Position numbers and translations under genes: made by a program | Assembly (NCBI GenBank): GCA_002311915.1 | Contig: DCAF01000040.1 | Span: forward strand, 1-58,668 | Reading direction: 5' to 3' | DNA: 58,668 nucleotides | Source: Sulfurovum sp. UBA1140 | GTDB taxonomy: Bacteria > Campylobacterota > Campylobacteria > Campylobacterales > Sulfurovaceae | Part shown: piece after piece, positions 46,883-55,300 of the stretch | Numbering within the stretch: the first letter of the stretch is position 1 | Layout: each line of letters begins with the position of its first letter | Notes under the pieces: model-generated | Database searches by the model: none | Told to the model about the DNA's origin: nothing | Seen by the model: only the letters and a program-made list of their open reading frames with translations

Positions 46883-48064
46883 ATGAAGCTTCAACCAATA
46901 AAAGTACCTGATAATAAATTTTTAGAAGGTATAGGTTTCTTTTGGCATACCGATCCTGACAGTACCCCTTATGTTGCCAGTGAGATTGTCGAAATAAGCT
47001 CTGATGAAGCCGATGCCTATTATGAAGCCTCTAATGAGCTGTATGAGATGTTTGCTGAGGCAGGTGAGTACGTAATTGAGAATGATCTGTTTCATGAGTT
47101 GGGTATCCCTTTTAATATTATAGATGCCATTAAAATGAGTTGGGACAATGACATTCATTGGCATCTTTATGGTCGATTTGATTTAGCAGGTGGGCTTGAT
47201 GGCAAACCAATTAAACTGATTGAGTTTAATGCCGATACGCCAACTGCACTCTTTGAGACCTCTATTTTACAATGGGCAATCCTTAAAGCCAATAATATGG
47301 AAGAGAGTCATCAGTTTAATAACTTGTATGAAGCGTTAGGGGATAACTTTAAGCGTTTGATTATGATGGAAGATGATGTTGCAGGATTTGCTGACCATTA
47401 TGATGGTTGGAAAATTCTCTTCTCTTCGGTTAAAGATAATGAAGAGGAAGAGAGTACGGTAAAACTTCTTCAGACCATTGCGAAAGAGGCAGGATTTAAT
47501 ACGGAGTTTGCCTATATCGAAGATGTTGAGTTCTCGGCAGAAGATGGTATCTTTTATAAGGGTAAAAATTATGAGTATTGGTTTAAGCTCTACCCTTGGG
47601 AAGATATTGCCATTGAAGAGAGTGATTTAGCAATGCTCTTAACACAGATTATAGAGAATCAAAAAGCGATTATTTTGAATCCTGCGTATACTCTAATGTT
47701 TCAATCTAAAGCATTTATGAAGATTTTATGGGACTTATACCCAAATCATCCTCTGCTTTTAGAGACAAGTCTTGAGCCACTTAAAGGAATTGCCCAAGTT
47801 GAAAAGAAAATCTTTGGACGAGAGGGAGCGAACACCATTATTGTTGATAAGAATGAAAAAGTCATCGAAGAGCGAGATGGTGAGTATGGAGAGTTCCCTT
47901 CGGTATTCCAAGAGTATGTAGAGTTACCAACCGACAGCAAAGGAGAGAGCTACCAAGCAGGTGTCTTCTTTGCCTATGAAGGGTGTGGGCTTGGATTTAG
48001 ACGAGGTGGTCTGATTTTAGACAACTACTCTAAGTTTGTGGGGCATCGAGTTGTCACCAAGTGA
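46883..48064 (+). CDS. Glutathionylspermidine synthase-like pre-ATP-grasp/ATP-grasp amide ligase (YgiC-like)
   Basis: 393 aa. Diagnostic family segments: GFFWHTDPDSTPYV, LYGRFDLAGGLDGKPIKLIE, FNADTPTALFETSILQWAIL, WFKLYPWEDIA, ILNPAYTLMFQSKAFMKILW, and near the end YQAGVFFAYEGCGLGFRRGG. It corresponds to the C-terminal synthetase half of glutathionylspermidine synthetase, without the amidase half, as in YgiC/YjfC. The parent enzyme joins the glycine carboxylate of glutathione to spermidine. The substrate here is unknown; directly preceded by the GG-ending lipoprotein and overlapped by the metallopeptidase gene (GTGA). Confidence 0.85.
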   Translation: MKLQPIKVPDNKFLEGIGFFWHTDPDSTPYVASEIVEISSDEADAYYEASNELYEMFAEAGEYVIENDLFHELGIPFNIIDAIKMSWDNDIHWHLYGRFDLAGGLDGKPIKLIEFNADTPTALFETSILQWAILKANNMEESHQFNNLYEALGDNFKRLIMMEDDVAGFADHYDGWKILFSSVKDNEEEESTVKLLQTIAKEAGFNTEFAYIEDVEFSAEDGIFYKGKNYEYWFKLYPWEDIAIEESDLAMLLTQIIENQKAIILNPAYTLMFQSKAFMKILWDLYPNHPLLLETSLEPLKGIAQVEKKIFGREGANTIIVDKNEKVIEERDGEYGEFPSVFQEYVELPTDSKGESYQAGVFFAYEGCGLGFRRGGLILDNYSKFVGHRVVTK

Positions 48065-48558
48065 GATTAAAATATTTAAATCACTATCCTGAACACCTAC
48101 AAAATCAAATCAGAGAGCTTATCAAAAAAGATAAGCTCTCTGGCTATATTCTTTCAAAATATCCTAAAAAACATACTTTTCAAACCGATAAAGCACTCTA
48201 TAACTATACCCAAGAGTTTAAAGCTCAATTTCTAAAAAAGCAGACCCTATCCAAAGTTATTTATGATGGTAAAATCAATATCATCCATCATGCACTAGGC
48301 GTTCATACCTTCATCTCACGGGTACAAGGTGGAAAGCTCAAAGCCAAAAATGAGATACGCATCGGCACACAGTTTAAAAATATGCCTGAAGAGTTTCTTA
48401 GAATGATAGTATTACACGAATTGGCACATTTTAAAGAGAAAGAGCATAACAAGGCTTTTTATAAATTTTGTATCTATATGGAGCCTCGTTATCATCAGTT
48501 AGAGTTTGATTTAAGAGTTTATTTGACACAAGTAGAGAGGTTAGGTGGATTGTATTAA
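48061..48558 (+). CDS. YgjP-like (DUF45/WLM-type) zinc metallopeptidase
   Basis: 165 aa from GTG 48061, overlapping the ATP-grasp stop. The zinc motif is HELAH at 119-123 with a third His at 129 (HFKEKEHNKAFYKF), the HExxH-x5-H pattern of YgjP-like M48-related peptidases. No signal peptide, so cytosolic. The domain before the motif (INIIHHALGVHTFISRVQGG, ..NEIRIGTQFKNMPEEF) matches the family. Its place in the lipoprotein/ATP-grasp operon may mean it acts on the same product, or only that it is co-transcribed. Overlaps the convergent cusA end by 4 bp. Confidence 0.83.
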   Translation: MRLKYLNHYPEHLQNQIRELIKKDKLSGYILSKYPKKHTFQTDKALYNYTQEFKAQFLKKQTLSKVIYDGKINIIHHALGVHTFISRVQGGKLKAKNEIRIGTQFKNMPEEFLRMIVLHELAHFKEKEHNKAFYKFCIYMEPRYHQLEFDLRVYLTQVERLGGLY

Positions 48559-51500
48559 TCTCTTCTAAGCACCATAAAATAAACCACAGGAATAATAAAA
48601 AGCGTCAACACAGCTGAAGAGAGAACCCCACCAATCATCGGCGAAGCAATCCTCTGCATCACCTCGCTACCAACTCCATCGATATACATAATCGGAATCA
48701 ACCCACCCAAGATAGCAAAAACGGTCATCAGTTTAGGACGCACACGCAAAACAGCCCCCTCATAGATAGCCTCTTTCAGATTTTCAGTAGTTCTATCTTT
48801 CACTTTTTCTACAGCCTCTTCCAAGTAAATAATCATCACAATAGCCGTTTCAGTTGCTACTCCAATAAGAGATAAAAATCCAACAATCACAGCAATTGAA
48901 AAGTTAAAATTCAACATATCCACATAGATTATTCCCCCAACCGTAGCAAATGGCAGGGTTAAAAAAACGATTAGAGCATTTCGCATACTCTGTAGCCCCA
49001 TGTAGATAAGTATAAAAGTAACAAAAAGTGTAATAGGTACAATAAAAAGAAGTCGCTCCATTGCCGATTCAAGATACTCACTCTCTCCTGCCCACTCAAA
49101 GTAGTAGCCTGTTGGTAGTTTGAGGTCAGCCAAGAGTTTAGCTCCCTCTTTTTTATAGGCTTGTGAAGTTGTTCCTTGATTTGGGGTGATATAGATAAAG
49201 ATAACTTTTTTACCCTTTTCAGCTTTTAGAATAGATGGGGCTTCTTTATAATATAGTTTGGCAAAAGTTTTGAGTGGTGCGTAACCATACGGTGTTTTGA
49301 TGCGTATATTTCCAATGCTAGTTACATCAGCCCTATTGCTCTGTTCATATCGCACCGAGATAGGGTAGCGTTTGATTCCCTCGTAGAGTGTGGCGACCGT
49401 CATCCCTCCTACTCCGTTTGAGATGGTATCTAAGATTAGGTTTTTATTGATGCCGTATTCGGCTATTTTGGCATCATTTAGGTCGATATTAAGATAATAG
49501 CCAGAGTTTGCTTTGTCGGCAAAAACAGATTGTGTCCCTCCGTAGGCTTTGAGTCGTTGCTCTATTTTTTTGGCGTAAATGGCTAACTCTTCGCTGGTGT
49601 CTCCATAGAGTTTGATACCAAGTGGAGTACGAATTCCAGAGAGCAACATGTCTATTCGCCCACGGATAGGGTAAGTCCATGAGTTGGTGAGTCCTTTTAT
49701 CTGTAGGGTTGATTCCATTTCGTTTAGCAATTTCTCATAAGTCATCCCCTCTCGCCATTCGCTTTGAGGTTTGAAGGTAATAATCGTCTCTATCATCGAG
49801 AGTGGTGCTGGGTCAGTGGCTGTGTCGGCTCTTCCTGCTTTTCCAAACACGGTAGCGATTTCAGGGAAATTCTCTTTTAGAATCTTGTCTGTTTTTTGGG
49901 TTAACTCTTTTGCCATGTCGATTCCGATTCCGTAAGGGGTGACGGGCATGTACATATAGGTCTGCTCATTGAGTGGTGGCATAAACTCCCATTTCTGTTG
50001 CTGATAAATCCAAACCCCATAGACCACAAATCCTACAAGCACAAAAGGAACAAGATAACGCAGATATAACGCACCTTTGAGCAGTGGAGAGTAGAGCCAT
50101 ATAAAAAATCGATTTATCCAATTGCGTCTTTCATCCAAGATTTTACCACGAACGAGATAGACCATCAAAATCGGCACAAGGGTAATAGAGACTATTGCCC
50201 CTGTTAACATTGCAAAGGTTTTGGTGTAGGCTAAGGGTTTAAATAATGCTCCCTCTTGACCAGAGAGTGCAAAGATAGGCAAAAATGAGACCACAATAAG
50301 CATCAACGCAAAAAAGATAGGTCGCCCCACCTGCTTGGACGCATCAAGGATAAGTCTAACTCGCTCTTCTCCTTCTAAAACTCCTTCATAAGCCTGTATC
50401 TTTTTATGCACATTTTCCACCATCACGATAGAGGCATCTATCATCGCCCCAATGGCTATGGCAATCCCTCCAAGTGACATAATATTGGACTCCACCCCTG
50501 CCCACAACATCCATAAAAAAGTAATCGCAATGGTAAGTGGAAGTGTGATAATAATAATCAGGGCTGAACGAAAATGCAAAAGAAAAAGCAGAACAATCAC
50601 CAAAACCACAAGAGACTCCTCCATAAGCGTATGGGTCAAGGTATCTATCGCTTTGGTAATAAGGTCGCTTCGGTCATAAGTCGTTATCAACTCTACATCA
50701 TCCAATTTTATCGCTTCAAGTTTCGCTTTTATCTCTTGAATCACAGCGTAAGCGTTCTCTTTGTAACGCACAATTACAATGCCACCGACCACTTCGCCTT
50801 GACCATTTAAATCTGCCATTCCACGGCGATAGCTTGGTACAATATCAACATAGGCAACATCTGAAACCCTTAGAGGATTCCCCTCACGGTTTTTGATAAC
50901 GATATTGCCCAAATCTTCTACCGACTTGGCGTAACCTCTAGCTTGGATAATCTGCTCATAGCCATTCTCTAGGATAATCCGACCTCCACGGTCTTGGTTG
51001 TTGCTCTTGATGGCTTTGATAATATCTTGGATACTTAGCTCTTGCTCGACCAATTTTGCTTCATTGATGGTCACCTGATAGTTCTTCTCAAACCCACCAA
51101 TAGTCGCCACCTCACTCACTCCATTGATACCCAAAAGAGCGTATTTGTAGTAGTATTGTTGTAGGTCATAAAGCTCGGATAGGTCTTTGGTCTGTGAGGT
51201 CAAAGCGTACTCATAAACCCACCCAATCCCTGTGGCATCGGGTCCCATCTTGACCTGTGCCGTCTTTGGAAAGGTCGGCAAAAGCTCATTAATCTTCTCG
51301 GCAACCCTATCACGAGAGAAATAAATATCATGCCCCTCTTCAAAGATAACATAGACCAACGCGTTCTCAAACGAGCTAAAAGCACGAACCGTCTTCGCCC
51401 CTGCTACGGACATCAGGGCATTGGTAAGTGGATAGATGATTTGGTCTTCTATCAGTTGAGGAGACTGCCCTTGCCACTTGACCGAGACGATGATTTGTGG

Positions 51501-51632
51501 AGGAGTTAGGTCAGGCAAGGCATCTAGTGGAGTTTTTTTGATAGCCCATAGAGAGGCTAGTAGGAGTAGTAGAGTGATGGCGATAATGAGGAAACGGTTT
51601 TTGTATGAGAAGTTTATGGTTTTTTCTATCAT
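48555..51632 (-). CDS. CusA-type heavy-metal RND efflux pump
   Basis: 1025-aa inner-membrane proton-driven exporter, HME-RND family for Cu(I)/Ag(I). Twelve membrane helices in two halves; PLDALPDLTPPQIIVSVKWQG at the N-terminus, the TM4 proton relay IGAMIDASIVMVENVHK, EFMPPLNEQTYMYMPVTPYG, DPAPLSMIETIITFKP and RIDMLLSGIRTPLGIKLYG. The Met residues of the latter three segments correspond to the CusA metal-binding triad, so monovalent copper or silver is the likely substrate. No cusB or cusC gene is adjacent in the window. The upstream gap has a small GGTGC/GCACC hairpin repeat. Confidence 0.9.
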   Translation of the reverse strand: MIEKTINFSYKNRFLIIAITLLLLLASLWAIKKTPLDALPDLTPPQIIVSVKWQGQSPQLIEDQIIYPLTNALMSVAGAKTVRAFSSFENALVYVIFEEGHDIYFSRDRVAEKINELLPTFPKTAQVKMGPDATGIGWVYEYALTSQTKDLSELYDLQQYYYKYALLGINGVSEVATIGGFEKNYQVTINEAKLVEQELSIQDIIKAIKSNNQDRGGRIILENGYEQIIQARGYAKSVEDLGNIVIKNREGNPLRVSDVAYVDIVPSYRRGMADLNGQGEVVGGIVIVRYKENAYAVIQEIKAKLEAIKLDDVELITTYDRSDLITKAIDTLTHTLMEESLVVLVIVLLFLLHFRSALIIIITLPLTIAITFLWMLWAGVESNIMSLGGIAIAIGAMIDASIVMVENVHKKIQAYEGVLEGEERVRLILDASKQVGRPIFFALMLIVVSFLPIFALSGQEGALFKPLAYTKTFAMLTGAIVSITLVPILMVYLVRGKILDERRNWINRFFIWLYSPLLKGALYLRYLVPFVLVGFVVYGVWIYQQQKWEFMPPLNEQTYMYMPVTPYGIGIDMAKELTQKTDKILKENFPEIATVFGKAGRADTATDPAPLSMIETIITFKPQSEWREGMTYEKLLNEMESTLQIKGLTNSWTYPIRGRIDMLLSGIRTPLGIKLYGDTSEELAIYAKKIEQRLKAYGGTQSVFADKANSGYYLNIDLNDAKIAEYGINKNLILDTISNGVGGMTVATLYEGIKRYPISVRYEQSNRADVTSIGNIRIKTPYGYAPLKTFAKLYYKEAPSILKAEKGKKVIFIYITPNQGTTSQAYKKEGAKLLADLKLPTGYYFEWAGESEYLESAMERLLFIVPITLFVTFILIYMGLQSMRNALIVFLTLPFATVGGIIYVDMLNFNFSIAVIVGFLSLIGVATETAIVMIIYLEEAVEKVKDRTTENLKEAIYEGAVLRVRPKLMTVFAILGGLIPIMYIDGVGSEVMQRIASPMIGGVLSSAVLTLFIIPVVYFMVLRRD

Positions 51633-51724
51633 TGGGGACTCCTGTTTATCTATAGGAGTAGTTTAGCTTTTATTTTGTGTAGGGTGTGTGGAGGAAAGCA
51701 TTATTTTATGCCAATTTTATTAAC

Positions 51725-51744
51725 GGTGCGTTGGAAACAGCACC
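51725..51744. repeat. GGTGC...GCACC palindromic repeat
   Basis: GGTGC (51725-51729) and GCACC (51740-51744) around GTTGGAAACA, followed by CTACTTTTTAAA. It is like the widely spread GTAGGGTGC/GCACC intergenic repeats, and may serve as a terminator downstream of the kinase gene. Confidence 0.5.
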
Positions 51745-51866
51745 CTACTTTTTAAATAATTGCATTTTTCATCTATATATCCTTTTTTGTTTTTATGTAT
51801 TACAAGTGTAACACAACATTCATTAGGAAGTCAAAATATAAATAGAGATAGTTCACTTAATATCTA

Positions 51867-54164
51867 CTATTCCAAAAGAGCATCAATCCTCTCTTTTATA
51901 TGAGAAAAATCTGATAATTTATCAATAATATAACCATAAGTCTGCTCTTCATCTGCATGAAGTGTCATACCTTTGTCAATAAAGAGTAGGCTTGGTATCT
52001 GCTTCTCTTTGATTTTATCACTAAAACTTCGGTGTAGTATGTCGCTCTCGCTTCTATCAATTAGGGTGGTTTTATATTGGTGTATATTCATCATGCGTTT
52101 AAATTCGGCAATGTTATTTACCACATCAACACTGTAATCCAATCTTTTTAAAATGGATGACATAATTTTGGCTTCGATGGGTTTCTCTTTATAGAGTAAA
52201 ATATCTCTGTTCATTCTTTTTGTGGTCTCGGATTGAACCCGACTGGTTGAGTAGAACTGCTTTAAGACCGAAATAAACTTATTTAAATCAATTGGTTTTG
52301 GAATGTACTCATCCATCCCTTCACTTAAATAACGCTCTCTGTCCCCCTTAAGAGTATTGGTGGTAACGGCTACAATAGGGGTGTGTGCCAAGTTGTTCTC
52401 TTTTTCATACTTTATAATGGCTTTGGTTGCCGATACGCCATTCATAATGGGCATCTGTATGTCCATAAAGATAATATCATACTGGTTTTTCATGTACATC
52501 TCTACCCCTATTTTTCCATTATCGGCGCCATCTGAATAAATTCCTAAATTTTCTAATGTACGTATAATCAATTTTTGATTAATGGGGTTGTCTTCTACGA
52601 CCAATGATTTCAGACCATAAAACATCTGTGATTGATCCTCCTTTAGCTCTTCTCTATTTTCAGATACCCTCTCAATAGAGTTAAGAACTTTTGTAAAGCC
52701 AATTGGTTCGTAAAATACTTGGGTAAAAATGGGTGCAATATCCAAAATTTCATCTCTTCGTTTCAAAGTCGTTACCAAAACAATCTGACTCTCAGCACTG
52801 TGCTGTGCAACAATACGCTTTAACTCTGCCTTATCTATCTCATTACAATGAATATAGAGTACATCAAAAGAGTGAGAAAGGGCATCTTTACACTCTATAA
52901 ATGTTCTGAAACGCTGTAATTTAACCTCTTTAAATGAGGTAAGATATTTCTCTAAATAGATGTCTGAATTTTTAGATTGAAGTGTGGTGGGTGTGTAAAG
53001 TGCAACCCTTAAAGTTTTTATACGATACTCTTTGTTCATTTTTTTTTGAGCCATCTCTAAAGAAAAAGAGAGCCGACTCCCCTGCCCTAATTCACTCTTT
53101 AACTCTAAAACACCCCCCAATACACGCACCAAACGGGTCGCAATGGTCAAGCCCAAACCTGTACCACCATACTGACGTATACTGCTACTGTCTCCTTGGG
53201 TAAAGGCATCAAAAACACGCTCTTTCTGCTCGTCACTAATTCCAATGCCTGTATCATGAACAGTAAATTGAACGCTTACCTGACCCTCTTTTATCTCTGA
53301 TTTTTCAATAACCACATTAATCTTGCCACCATATGGGGTAAATTTAATCGCATTTGAAATTAAATTAATTAATACCTGTTTAATTTTTTTATAATCACTC
53401 TGGACATATAAAAAAGCAAATGCAGGGTCAATCCAAAGCGAAAACTCAATCTCTTTTTTAGAAGCCTCTACGGCATAGGTCTCAATTACATTTTCAAACT
53501 CATCAATAATATTAAAATAGACTTTTTCAAACTCAATCCGACCACTCTCTATTTTTGAAATATCCAAAATATCATCCACAATTCCAATTAAATCTTCGGA
53601 ACTTTTACGAATGGTCTGAACAAACTCTAACTGCTCACTGTCAAGTTTGGTTGACTTTAGAAGCTTGGTAAAGCCCATCACTCCATTTAAAGGGGTACGA
53701 ATCTCATGAGAAATATTTGAAAGAAAAATACTTTTTGTGCTGTTTGCTTCATCGGCTAAACGCTTACTCTCTTGGAGTTCATTAATCATATTGGAAATCA
53801 AAGGATAAATCTCGGTATGGTCTCGTTGATTTAACATTAGTTTAAACTGCTCTACTTTTTTATTATCAGAAGAGAGTTTAATATCTTCGAGCAACTTCTC
53901 TAACGCCCCAATATTATCGGTTGTGGCTAAAAAGAAGTAATCTCTTTTTAACCACATAATCAATAAAGAGAGAAGAAGCACAATCGCAGAGACCAACATA
54001 ATAATTTTATGTTCATAACTCTTCTCAATTCCTTGTACCGAAGTAATTATCTCATGATAATCACTGTATGATGTATAAAGTATTAATGTTGAAGTGGTCA
54101 CAAGCACCGCAAAAACAAACCATGTAATCAACTCTAAACCTCTCTGTTCCCATATACTCTTCAT
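51867..54164 (-). CDS. Hybrid sensor histidine kinase/response regulator (paralogue 1)
   Basis: 765 aa. Two membrane helices (about 12-31 and 53-71) with only a ~20-residue periplasmic loop, so it probably senses within the membrane or cytoplasm. HisKA with phospho-acceptor His153 (SNISHEIRTPLNG). HATPase: N271, DTGIG 304-308, GGTGLGL 333-339. A degenerate receiver-like region spans about 384-500. A true receiver follows at about 518-638 with acidic EDN (524-526), phospho-acceptor Asp568 (FMDIQMPIMNG) and KP at 623-624. A third, degenerate receiver spans 653-765. Closely related to the kinase at 56273. No cognate output protein is adjacent. Confidence 0.93.
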   Translation of the reverse strand: MKSIWEQRGLELITWFVFAVLVTTSTLILYTSYSDYHEIITSVQGIEKSYEHKIIMLVSAIVLLLSLLIMWLKRDYFFLATTDNIGALEKLLEDIKLSSDNKKVEQFKLMLNQRDHTEIYPLISNMINELQESKRLADEANSTKSIFLSNISHEIRTPLNGVMGFTKLLKSTKLDSEQLEFVQTIRKSSEDLIGIVDDILDISKIESGRIEFEKVYFNIIDEFENVIETYAVEASKKEIEFSLWIDPAFAFLYVQSDYKKIKQVLINLISNAIKFTPYGGKINVVIEKSEIKEGQVSVQFTVHDTGIGISDEQKERVFDAFTQGDSSSIRQYGGTGLGLTIATRLVRVLGGVLELKSELGQGSRLSFSLEMAQKKMNKEYRIKTLRVALYTPTTLQSKNSDIYLEKYLTSFKEVKLQRFRTFIECKDALSHSFDVLYIHCNEIDKAELKRIVAQHSAESQIVLVTTLKRRDEILDIAPIFTQVFYEPIGFTKVLNSIERVSENREELKEDQSQMFYGLKSLVVEDNPINQKLIIRTLENLGIYSDGADNGKIGVEMYMKNQYDIIFMDIQMPIMNGVSATKAIIKYEKENNLAHTPIVAVTTNTLKGDRERYLSEGMDEYIPKPIDLNKFISVLKQFYSTSRVQSETTKRMNRDILLYKEKPIEAKIMSSILKRLDYSVDVVNNIAEFKRMMNIHQYKTTLIDRSESDILHRSFSDKIKEKQIPSLLFIDKGMTLHADEEQTYGYIIDKLSDFSHIKERIDALLE

Positions 54165-54515
54165 ATGTCATCCCCCTTGGTGTCTCTATTCTAAATTATA
54201 GCTTAGCTATGGTTAGACAACCTTTAGTTAAGCTTAAGTTTATTTCTAATTTTTTTTATTACATACAATTTAATCTGTATGCTATTCGAGCGTAAACGCT
54301 TCATTTTTAAACCACCTCTTACAATCTTCTACATCTAATACCTTGATTCTCTTTTTATTCCTAAAATATGAAACAGTCAAAGCAGTCAATTGTCGATTAT
54401 GTGAAAGATTATTTACCTTGGAGAGTTCATTATGAGAAAGGAGTGGGAATTACAGCTGGAAGCACCAAGTACCCATATTTCTAAGTAACCCCTATAAAAA
54501 AATTATTTAAATAAC
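54165..54515. other. Gene-poor gap with debris
   Basis: 350 bp between kinase 1 and the toxin gene. It holds a short R1-like piece near 54291-54310 (GAGCGTAAACGCTTCATTT). A minus-strand open stretch near 54292-54355 reads KKRIKVLDVEDCKRWFKNEA and resembles a gene tail. A plus-strand ORF at 54368-54484 codes for 38 aa (MKQSKQSIVDYVKDYLPWRV, ending TKYPYF) but has no ribosome site. None is recognised; likely remnants. Confidence 0.35.
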
Positions 54516-54806
54516 TTATTTAAACTTCTTATAAACTTGAGTATGTTTTCCTAACATAAGCAAATTCAAATATTTTTTATCAACTTTAAAAATTAAAAGC
54601 CAATCTCCTTTAAGATGAAGAGACTCAAAAGCTTTCATATTTCCTTTTAAAAGATGTCTTTTAAATTTTTCATCAATCTCTCGCTCATTTTGAAGGTCTG
54701 TAATCATTATCTTCAACAGTTCAAAATCTTCTACACTATAAAGACCACTCTTTTTATCTCGTGCAATATCTTTCTTAAAAGCTTTTTCAATCTTTATCTC
54801 TAGCAC
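54516..54806 (-). CDS. YafQ-type mRNA interferase toxin (RelE/ParE superfamily)
   Basis: 96 aa. The YafQ pattern is present: KKDIARDKKSG near the N-terminus, KRHLLKGNM with H51, SLHLKGDWLLIF with H64/D68/W69, GKHTQVYKKF with H88 and a C-terminal Phe. These correspond to the YafQ catalytic residues, so the toxin looks intact. YafQ cuts mRNA on the ribosome at lysine codons. It follows the antitoxin by 1 bp on the same strand, and is probably translated with it. Confidence 0.9.
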   Translation of the reverse strand: MLEIKIEKAFKKDIARDKKSGLYSVEDFELLKIMITDLQNEREIDEKFKRHLLKGNMKAFESLHLKGDWLLIFKVDKKYLNLLMLGKHTQVYKKFK

Positions 54807-54807
54807 A

Positions 54808-55062
54808 CTAAATTCCTAAATCGTCAAAAAGAGCATCCGTTGTTTTATAAGTTTGAGTATTCTTATTGATCTTTATATTTTCTAGCCTAGTTTTTAATTC
54901 TTCACTTGGAAGTGTTAAATCAAATGGAATACCTTTTTCCATAACTACTTTTGCTAAAAAAATATTAACAGCATCTCCAAAACTCAAACCAAACCTTTGA
55001 AAAATCTCTTTTGCTTCGTTATAAAATACATCTTCTACTCTTACACTTGTTTGAATCTTCAT
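54808..55062 (-). CDS. DinJ/RelB-type antitoxin
   Basis: 84 aa. An N-terminal ribbon-helix-helix (MKIQTSVRVEDVFYNEAKEI, then FGLSFGDAVNIFLAKVV) binds DNA. The C-terminal half (about 50-84; PSEELKTRLENIKINK...TDALFDDLGI) is the expected toxin-neutralising tail. AAAGGT-like site before ATG. Preceded by a perfect promoter with a palindrome in the spacer that is the likely operator. Confidence 0.9.
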   Translation of the reverse strand: MKIQTSVRVEDVFYNEAKEIFQRFGLSFGDAVNIFLAKVVMEKGIPFDLTLPSEELKTRLENIKINKNTQTYKTTDALFDDLGI

Positions 55063-55093
55063 AGTTTAATACCTTTATGATAGTTTTAAAATA

Positions 55094-55122
55094 ATTATAC
55101 TCCATTTGGTGTATTTTGTCAA
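55094..55122 (-). promoter_or_regulatory. Promoter and probable operator of the toxin-antitoxin operon
   Basis: On the minus strand TTGACA (55117-55122), exactly 17 bp, TATAAT (55094-55099). The spacer holds the inverted repeat TACACC-AAAT-GGAGTA (55098-55113; one mismatched pair per arm), well placed for repression by the ribbon-helix-helix antitoxin. Confidence 0.75.
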
Positions 55123-55256
55123 TCTATAATTTAACCTCAAAGAAAAGTGGCTATTCATAGCACGGTAGTTTAAAGTCGGGTGTACACACAGCGACTTCGA
55201 GAATATAAATTGTATATACAGAAACGATGGCTTTCTAGTTTTAGGTTTAAAACGGA

Positions 55257-55262
55257 TATAAT
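55257..55262 (+). promoter_or_regulatory. -10 box of holA
   Basis: TATAAT in ACGGATATAATC, 38 bp before the ATG; no clear -35. Upstream, AGTCG/CGACT (about 55173-55195) forms a small hairpin. Confidence 0.45.
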
Positions 55263-55300
55263 CTTTTCATTCAGAGTCTATAAATCAAAGGTAAATCACT

